Shown here one piece after another: positions 58,588-64,000 of a DNA stretch of 64,000 nt. The DNA comes from Dietzia timorensis (GTDB lineage Bacteria > Actinomycetota > Actinomycetes > Mycobacteriales > Mycobacteriaceae): positions 2,170,001-2,234,000 of the forward strand of contig NZ_CP015961.1 of assembly GCF_001659785.1 (NCBI RefSeq). The letters are read 5' to 3'. Positions within the stretch are counted from its first letter, which is position 1, and each line of letters opens with the position of its first letter. Below the pieces are notes generated by a model, which did no database searches, was not told the DNA's origin, and saw only the letters and a program-made list of their open reading frames with translations. The translations under genes and the position numbers were made by a program.

Positions 58588-60575
58588 CTCGTCCTCCAGG
58601 AATCTGCGGTGGAATACAGCTCGCGCCCGAGTGGGTGGGTGGAGGTTTCGCCGCCGGGAAACGCGAATCCGTCAAAAGTCGGCGAGGTGCCGATGAGCCG
58701 CTCTCCGAGGAACAGCGGAACCTCGATCGACGCCTGCGTGACGAGCTCGCCTACTTCCTCCGGGTAGTTCGCCGCGACGGGCATACCGTTCGGGCGCGGC
58801 GCGGTATCGGCGGCTCCGAGCGCCCCGAGCCCGCTGGCTTTGGCGCCGCGCTGCGCGGTATCGAGCGCGGAATCGATCCTGTCGTCGCAAATTCCGGAGA
58901 GGTTCGAGGACCGAGCCGAACGGAGCACGGGCTCACCCGACTGCGCGGTCGGCAGCGGTACGGAGATCACCGGTTCGTCGCTGCCTTCGGCCTTCGCCTC
59001 GTCCTCTTCCTTCGCTTCCGCCGCGGCCTCGGGATCGGCCGGAGTGGTACTCGCCTCGCCGACCTCCTCGGAGGCGCTATCGCTCGGCGGCTGCAACTCC
59101 GTCACCGTCGCGGGGGCGAGTTGAGGTGAGGCGTTTTCGTCGTCGTCGCCGTTGACGAGATCTTCGATCTCCTCGCGTGCCTGCGAAGGCGTGCGTTCGG
59201 CGGTTTCCGGGACGCAGCGGTATCGCCCGTCGGCGGCGGTAAGCGGATTCCCGGTCACCGGGGACCACGTCACAACCCCACTGACCAGTCCGTACGGTAG
59301 TGCCCCGGAGTACAGGTTCTCGTCGGAGAGCTCCCACACCCTCGCATCGACTCCCTCTGCGCGGAAGCTGTCCACGACGGTCGAGGCGGCAACGAGCGTC
59401 GCCTCGTCACCCGCCACAACTCCCAGAGTGACGTCGAGCGGGCGACCATCTTTCTGCCATGTACCACCGCGCCGGGCGTATCCCAGCTCCTCGAGCTGGG
59501 TCTCGGCCTCCGCGATCTCCGGAGCCTGTGGGGCGCGGACGTCCCCGGATAAGGGAAAATCGGCGACTTTGGTGTCTGCGGTGCCGCTGACGATCTGACC
59601 GACGGCGGCGGCATCGACCATATTCGAAAGCGCGGAGCGCAGGCGCGCGTCCTCGAGCCCTTCGGCGCTGGTGTTCCAGGACAGCGTGAGCTGATCGCCG
59701 CCGAGCGCCCGCGCAGTCTCGAATCCACCGACGGTGTCGAGTACGAGTCTGTTGGTCTCGGAATCGGTGACCGAAACGAGCTTCGCCGAGTTCGCCCGAG
59801 CCGCCTGCCCGAGGGTTCCCTGATCGCGAGCGAGCCGGATGACGATTTGCTCCGCCTCCGGGGCCTCGGCCCAATAACGGTCATTGCGTGCGAGCACCAT
59901 CTGCCCGATTCCCATGTCCGCGCTCTCGACGGTGAAAGGTCCCCCGCTCGCGGGCGCGCCCTGTGCGAGTACGTTCGCGAAGGACTGGGCGTCGTCGCCC
60001 ATGAGGTGAGCGGGAAGCAGGTTCGCGAAGAGCTCGCGCCACTGCGGGTATTCGCCGTCGAAGGTGACGTCGATGCTTTTCCCGCCGGCCCCGGCGGTGA
60101 TGTTGGTGATGTGCCTATACCCGGTGACCCCGACCGTGCCCGGGAAGGTCGACACGTTCCGCCACATATAGCGGAAGTCCTCGACACCGATGGGGACGCC
60201 ATCGGACCACTGCGCGGAGGTGTTGATGTCGTACCTAAGCGTGAACGGCTGCTCCGAGACCTGGGTGACGGCTGTGATTAGGTCACTGTTGCGCTGCATG
60301 TGGCCGTCGGCGGTGCGTTCGTAGGCGCTGGGAAGAGTCAGTGCCGCGAGGAGCTCGGTGTCGGCGCCGAGGTCGGAGCGCAAGTGAGGATTGAATCCCT
60401 GGTCGAGGCTATCGACGACAACCGAGAGCGCATCCGCAGACAGTGGTACGCTCGCCGGCCCCTGGGCTCCGACGACTCGCGGGGGCGGAGGATCCGCGAC
60501 GCAGGCGGCCAGCAGGACCGGGAGGATGGCCACTGCGCCCACGCGCAGCGGCCATCTCGACCGATTCCTCGCCAC
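58584..60575 (-). CDS. lpqW: LpqW-like family 5 solute-binding lipoprotein
   Basis: 663 residues. Signal peptide with lipobox LLAAC (Cys near residue 25), then the extracytoplasmic solute-binding protein family 5 domain (SLDQGFNPHL; NPHL onward), as used in peptide/nickel importers. No transporter partner is nearby; in mycobacteria LpqW controls the branch of PIM and lipoarabinomannan synthesis. An acidic, Ala/Glu/Pro/Ser-rich linker (about 490-550) interrupts the family 5 region. Start GTG 60575 with AAGGA 7 nt upstream; 17 bp after typA. Confidence 0.9.
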   Translation of the reverse strand: MARNRSRWPLRVGAVAILPVLLAACVADPPPPRVVGAQGPASVPLSADALSVVVDSLDQGFNPHLRSDLGADTELLAALTLPSAYERTADGHMQRNSDLITAVTQVSEQPFTLRYDINTSAQWSDGVPIGVEDFRYMWRNVSTFPGTVGVTGYRHITNITAGAGGKSIDVTFDGEYPQWRELFANLLPAHLMGDDAQSFANVLAQGAPASGGPFTVESADMGIGQMVLARNDRYWAEAPEAEQIVIRLARDQGTLGQAARANSAKLVSVTDSETNRLVLDTVGGFETARALGGDQLTLSWNTSAEGLEDARLRSALSNMVDAAAVGQIVSGTADTKVADFPLSGDVRAPQAPEIAEAETQLEELGYARRGGTWQKDGRPLDVTLGVVAGDEATLVAASTVVDSFRAEGVDARVWELSDENLYSGALPYGLVSGVVTWSPVTGNPLTAADGRYRCVPETAERTPSQAREEIEDLVNGDDDENASPQLAPATVTELQPPSDSASEEVGEASTTPADPEAAAEAKEEDEAKAEGSDEPVISVPLPTAQSGEPVLRSARSSNLSGICDDRIDSALDTAQRGAKASGLGALGAADTAPRPNGMPVAANYPEEVGELVTQASIEVPLFLGERLIGTSPTFDGFAFPGGETSTHPLGRELYSTADSWRTR

Positions 60576-60592
60576 GTTCGATCCTTGCTCGC

Positions 60593-62515
60593 CTAGTTAC
60601 CCGCCTGCTGCTCCCGCGACTTCGCGCGGGAACGGTCACGCGCGCGCTCGGAGGAGTTGAGCAGAACCTTGCGGACGCGAACCACGTCCGGGGCTACCTC
60701 GACGCACTCGTCGCCGGCGCAGAATTCCATCGCCTCCTCGAGGGACAGCGTCTTCGCCTTCGCGAGGGTCTCGGTGGCATCCGAGGTCGCCGAGCGCATG
60801 TTGGTGAGCTTCTTTTCCTTGGTGATGTTCACGTCGAGGTCCTCGGCGCGCGGGTTCTCCCCCACGACGACGCCCTCGTAAACCTCTGCACCGGGCTGGA
60901 TGAAGAAGTCGCCTCGGTCGCCGAGGTTGAGCAGCGCGAATCCGGTCGCCTTGCCCGCACGGTCGGCGACCAGCGAACCGGTGTGGCGGGCGCGGATCTC
61001 ACCCGCCCACGGCTCGAAGCCGTGCGATACGGAGTTCGCGATGCCGGCACCGCGGGTTTCGGTCATAAACGCAGTCCGGAATCCGATGAGTCCGCGGGCG
61101 GGAACGATGAATTCCATGCGCACCCAGCCGGAGCCGTGGTTGCTCATCTGCTCCATCCGCCCCTTTCGGGCGGCCATGAGCTGGGTGACCGCGCCCAAAT
61201 GCTCTTCGGGGGTGTCGATGGTCATGTGCTCCATCGGCTCGTGCACCTTGCCATCGATCTGGCGGGTGACCACCTGGGGCTTGCCGACGGTGAGCTCGAA
61301 ACCTTCGCGGCGCATCGTCTCGACGAGGACCGACAGCGCCATCTCGCCGCGGCCCTGCACCTCCCAGTCATCGGGGCGGTCGGTGTCGAGAACCTTCAGC
61401 GACACATTGCCCACGAGTTCCTGGTCCAGGCGGGCCTTGACCATTCGCGCCGTGAGCTTGGTGCCGCCGTTTCGGCCGGCCAGCGGCGAGGTGTTCACAC
61501 CGATCGTCATCGAGATCGCCGGCTCGTCCACGGTGATCGCCGGAAGCGCAACCGGGTTCTCCGGGTCGGCGAGCGTGTCACCGATCATGATCTCGGGGAT
61601 ACCTGCCACGGCGACGATATCGCCGGCCACGGCCTCCTCTGCGGGCACTCGCTCCACGCCCTTGGTCTTGAGCAGCTCGGAGATTCGCACCGACGAGGTC
61701 GACTGCTCACCATCCGGCGTGTGATGGATCCATGTCACGGTCTGCCCCTTGCGCAGGGTGCCGTTGTGCATACGAACGAGGCCGATTCGTCCGAGGAAGT
61801 TCGAGGCGTCGAGGTTGGTCACATGGGCCTGCAGCGGAGCGCTGGCATCCCCCCGCGGGGCGGGGATGACGTCGTACAACAGTTTGAAGAAGTCGTCGAG
61901 GTTCTCCGCGTTCGGCTCGGCGCCGTCTGCCGGCTGCTCGATGGAGGCCTTGCCCGCACGGCCGGAGGCGAACACGACAGGAAGCTCGAGGGCCTTCTCG
62001 GCGGCGGCCTGTGCGTCGGGGTCCTCGAGGTCGGCCGCGAGGTCCAAGAGAAGGTCCTGCGCCTCGTCGACGACCTCGCCAATCCGCGCGTCCGGGCGGT
62101 CGGTCTTGTTCACCACGATGATCACGGGAAGCGAAGCGGCCAGGGCCTTGCGCAGGACGAATCGCGTCTGCGGAAGCGGCCCCTCGGAGGAGTCGATGAG
62201 CAGCACGACGCCGTCGACCATGGAAAGGCCACGCTCGACCTCGCCGCCGAAGTCGGCGTGCCCGGGGGTGTCGATGATATTGAGAACGAGATCGCCCCCG
62301 TCTGCACCCCCTCCCTTACGGAGCACCGCGGTGTTCTTCGCGAGAATGGTGATGCCCTTCTCACGCTCGAGATCTCCTGAGTCCATGACTCGGTCGACAA
62401 GCTCGGAATGTTCGGCGAAAGCGCCCGACTGCCGGAGCATGGCGTCGACCAACGTTGTCTTGCCATGGTCGACGTGGGCGACGATGGCGACGTTACGGAA
62501 CTCGGTACTGGTCAC
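60593..62515 (-). CDS. typA: translational GTPase TypA/BipA
   Basis: 640 residues, ribosome-binding GTPase related to EF-G. G1 VAHVDHGKTTL near residues 13-22, G3 DTPGHADFGGEV near 87, G4 NKTD near 145; domains II, III and V and the C-terminal ribosome-contact segment follow. It assists ribosome assembly and stress responses. It heads the typA-lpqW-mshB-Rv1171-like operon. The ATG at 62515 has a weak ribosome site. Confidence 0.96.
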   Translation of the reverse strand: MTSTEFRNVAIVAHVDHGKTTLVDAMLRQSGAFAEHSELVDRVMDSGDLEREKGITILAKNTAVLRKGGGADGGDLVLNIIDTPGHADFGGEVERGLSMVDGVVLLIDSSEGPLPQTRFVLRKALAASLPVIIVVNKTDRPDARIGEVVDEAQDLLLDLAADLEDPDAQAAAEKALELPVVFASGRAGKASIEQPADGAEPNAENLDDFFKLLYDVIPAPRGDASAPLQAHVTNLDASNFLGRIGLVRMHNGTLRKGQTVTWIHHTPDGEQSTSSVRISELLKTKGVERVPAEEAVAGDIVAVAGIPEIMIGDTLADPENPVALPAITVDEPAISMTIGVNTSPLAGRNGGTKLTARMVKARLDQELVGNVSLKVLDTDRPDDWEVQGRGEMALSVLVETMRREGFELTVGKPQVVTRQIDGKVHEPMEHMTIDTPEEHLGAVTQLMAARKGRMEQMSNHGSGWVRMEFIVPARGLIGFRTAFMTETRGAGIANSVSHGFEPWAGEIRARHTGSLVADRAGKATGFALLNLGDRGDFFIQPGAEVYEGVVVGENPRAEDLDVNITKEKKLTNMRSATSDATETLAKAKTLSLEEAMEFCAGDECVEVAPDVVRVRKVLLNSSERARDRSRAKSREQQAGN

Positions 62516-62949
62516 GAAAGTGTTCTCCTATAAGGCGCAGCACAAAAATGCCCACACCCGGTGTTGTCGTATTGAGCGAATACATGCTCACGCATGCCAC
62601 CAAGGAAGCTCGCAGCCTCTAGGGCGAACCCACATCGGGAGGGGCGACACGCTCTCGCGTCGCCTGAAACGACTCTCTCGGCCTTACGAGATTACCGCAC
62701 TACCCACCCGGGGCCATTAGTCACGAGCCGCTGAAACGATATGATCTGCCGAGAGATAGAACACGTAGGGCCTCGACCCTGCGGAGGGAATTCGATCAAA
62801 TTCGCTACTCGAATTCACTACAACCACAGAATGCAACACTCTTCACTTCGGTAAGATTTACATCACACATAACATTTGACACAATCGTCACAGTTGTTTG
62901 TGTTCCGAGCTGCGGCGTCCGCCGCAGATGATTCAAAAGGATGGACACC
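62516..62949. promoter_or_regulatory. 434-bp divergent intergenic region, typA / secreted protein
   Basis: No gene seen. Contents: the inverted repeat GAATTCG (62788-62794) / CGAATTC (62810-62816); an AT-rich promoter-like stretch at about 62850-62895; and a 7-bp hairpin CTGCGGC-GTCC-GCCGCAG at 62910-62927, ending 9 nt before the AAAGGA ribosome site of the secreted protein. Confidence 0.45.
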
Positions 62950-63627
62950 GTGAACCGACGCCCATTGTCTGGCCTCGCCCGTCGCTCCGTGGTCGCGCTC
63001 GGGGGCCTTGCCCTCGTCGCCACGCTGACGCCGGCCACCGCCGGCGCCCAGGTCCTCGACGAGCTCGGCCGCCCGAACGAACAGATCCTCGGCTCGGTCG
63101 AAGGCTCCATCGAGAATCCGGCGGTTCCGGAGAACATCCGCTCGTCCGCAGAGCGTCTCATCGCCTTCTTCCGCGGCGAGGGCGAGCCGGGTGTCGGAAT
63201 TCCGGAGAACGGGCCGGCGATCGCCCAGTTCCTCTACCCAACCGTCATGGAGAATTGCATCGACGGCAACTCCTCTGCGGTCGGCACGATCACGGCCGTC
63301 CCGGGACCGGCAGACCTGCCGCTCCCGGGCGTCCCCGAGCACCAGACGGCCTTCGTGTTCACCGCGCTCGGTACCGGCCCGGTCGCCGAGAACCAGGTCG
63401 AGCCACTCGTTGTCGATTGGTTCAACCCGGCCAACGGTCGTCGAGGCTCCACGGAGCTGGGCTTCAATGGCATGAACCCCGAAGGCCCGGCGACCGTGAG
63501 CGGTGTTGCGGACACCGGCGGCGGACAGGTGCTCGCCGTTCTGCGCGGAGGCCTCACCACCGCCTTCGACGGTGGCGAAGCGAACTGCCGCGTGGCTCCG
63601 ACCGTCGGAATCATCCCGGTCACCTAG
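62950..63627 (+). CDS. secreted conserved protein (Rv1157c-like)
   Basis: About 225 residues. Signal peptide: basic start then LARRSVVALGGLALVATLTPATAGA-QV, with a signal peptidase I type cut after AGA (near residue 33). The mature domain has LFYPTVMENCIDG-type and LGTGPVAENQ, VDWFNPANGRRGSTEL, GQVLAVLRGGLTTAFDGGEANC, with paired cysteines. It resembles a family of Mycobacteriales secreted proteins of unknown role. GTG 62950 is preferred because AAAGGA lies 8 nt upstream; ATG 62941 is too close to it. Confidence 0.72.
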   Translation: MNRRPLSGLARRSVVALGGLALVATLTPATAGAQVLDELGRPNEQILGSVEGSIENPAVPENIRSSAERLIAFFRGEGEPGVGIPENGPAIAQFLYPTVMENCIDGNSSAVGTITAVPGPADLPLPGVPEHQTAFVFTALGTGPVAENQVEPLVVDWFNPANGRRGSTELGFNGMNPEGPATVSGVADTGGGQVLAVLRGGLTTAFDGGEANCRVAPTVGIIPVT

Positions 63628-63683
63628 GCCTCTCGCGGCCGCTGCCCGGATGGGGAGACGATCCGCGCGCACAATAGAACAAG

Positions 63684-63727
63684 AAAAGGGTCGTTGCGGG
63701 AACCAAAGTTCTCGTAGCGACCCTTTT
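63684..63727. terminator. bidirectional intrinsic terminator
   Basis: A 20-bp stem, AAAAGGGTCG... to ...CGACCCTTTT with a CAAA loop and a few G-U pairs, flanked by T-rich (plus) and A-rich sequence. It lies between the convergent secreted-protein and LLM genes and can serve both. Confidence 0.9.
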
Positions 63728-63741
63728 CCTTTGCCTATCGG

Positions 63742-64000
63742 CTACGACAGCGCGGGGATAACCTTTTTCTCGAATAGGTCGAAGCTGTCCCTGCTTTCCC
63801 CGAGGTCCGGGAAGTAGCACACGGCGTAGTCCATGCCCAACACCTTCATCGCGTCGAGCTTTTCTGCGACCTGCTCTGGCGTGCCATGCCCCGGCATCCC
63901 CCGGAATGACCGCAACTGCTGTTCCGCAGATTCCTCGCCGACTAGCCGCACCATTCGGTCTCGCAGCCAGGCTTCCCGTTCGGCGACGTCCGCCTCGGTC
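63742..64000 (-). CDS. LLM class F420-dependent oxidoreductase, C-terminal part
   Basis: The last about 85 residues of a luciferase-like monooxygenase-fold protein; the rest lies outside the window. GTPEQVAEKLDAMKVLGMDYAVCYFPD and LFEKKVIPAL fit the C-terminus of TIGR03560-type F420-dependent enzymes. This fits the presence of fbiC in the same genome, which supplies the F420 cofactor. Substrate unknown. Confidence 0.8.
   Translation of the reverse strand, partial: TEADVAEREAWLRDRMVRLVGEESAEQQLRSFRGMPGHGTPEQVAEKLDAMKVLGMDYAVCYFPDLGESRDSFDLFEKKVIPALS

Noticed and set aside
62845-62905. CRP/GlxR-type operator in the secreted-protein promoter
   Set aside because: TGTGACGATTGTGTCA has one good half only; the second half is not the TCACA needed.
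1-64000. CRISPR array, prophage or conjugative module
   Set aside because: No regularly spaced direct repeats and no phage structural, integrase or conjugation genes were seen; the only mobile genes are the IS481 and IS30 transposases.

Overview
The window looks like a chromosomal segment of a high-GC mycolic-acid actinobacterium (order Mycobacteriales/Corynebacteriales). The evidence is the mycothiol gene mshB, the coenzyme F420 gene fbiC, lpqW, glucosyl-3-phosphoglycerate synthase (gpgS), the fused 2-oxoglutarate decarboxylase/dehydrogenase Kgd, and a gene order that I recall as largely collinear (inverted) with Mycobacterium tuberculosis Rv1165-Rv1248: typA, lpqW, mshB, Rv1171-like, fbiC, fdxA, dapC, dapD/dapE, LOG, folP2, gpgS, DUF3117, methyltransferase, sigE-rseA-htrA-tatB, mrp, DUF1003/MgtE-N, corA, kgd. 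The genus cannot be named from sequence alone.

Layout. 1-1.5 kb: 5' two thirds of argS and a tRNA-Arg(CCG). 1.5-2.0 kb: a MarR regulator. 2.15-9.7 kb: a four-gene, overlapping operon (SNF2 helicase, SWIM zinc-finger protein, YhaO/SbcD-like phosphoesterase, hook-less YhaN/SbcC-like ATPase), divergent from an exported HNH nuclease. 10.6-11.7 kb: an IS481-family element inserted exactly at the stop codon of a DEAD-box RNA helicase. 13.8-17.6 kb: a coupled PLP-protein / M20 peptidase / MFS transporter operon. 17.7-19.8 kb: divergent TetR and aldonolactone oxidase. 20-25 kb: an EcsC-like protein, a hairpin-rich leader and kgd. 25-34 kb: extradiol dioxygenase, corA, orphan solute-binding lipoprotein, SUFU protein, stress-type membrane protein, CitE-like lyase, MgtE-N/CBS and DUF1003 pair, secreted lytic transglycosylase. 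34-38.7 kb: mrp facing the envelope-stress operon sigE-rseA-htrA-tatB. 38.9-44.6 kb: methyltransferases, DUF3117, a DivIVA-like protein and the LOG-LOG-folP2-gpgS operon. 44.7-51.7 kb: lysine/diaminopimelate genes dapE, dapD (overlapping an amino-acid permease), an IS30-family element, dapC and fdxA. 52-62.5 kb: fbiC, three PH-like membrane protein genes, mshB, lpqW, typA. 62.9-64 kb: a secreted protein and the 3' end of an F420-dependent LLM oxidoreductase.

How the genes work together. Most of the window is core metabolism and cell-envelope biology: meso-DAP synthesis for peptidoglycan and lysine, methylglucose lipopolysaccharide initiation, mycothiol and F420 cofactors, SigE-controlled envelope proteolysis and Tat export. 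The accessory-looking parts are the helicase/nuclease operon at 2-10 kb and the two insertion sequences. Many monocistronic or first-in-operon genes have a TANNNT -10 box only 6-8 nt before the start codon and no clear Shine-Dalgarno, suggesting leaderless transcripts are common here. No CRISPR array, prophage or plasmid functions were seen.
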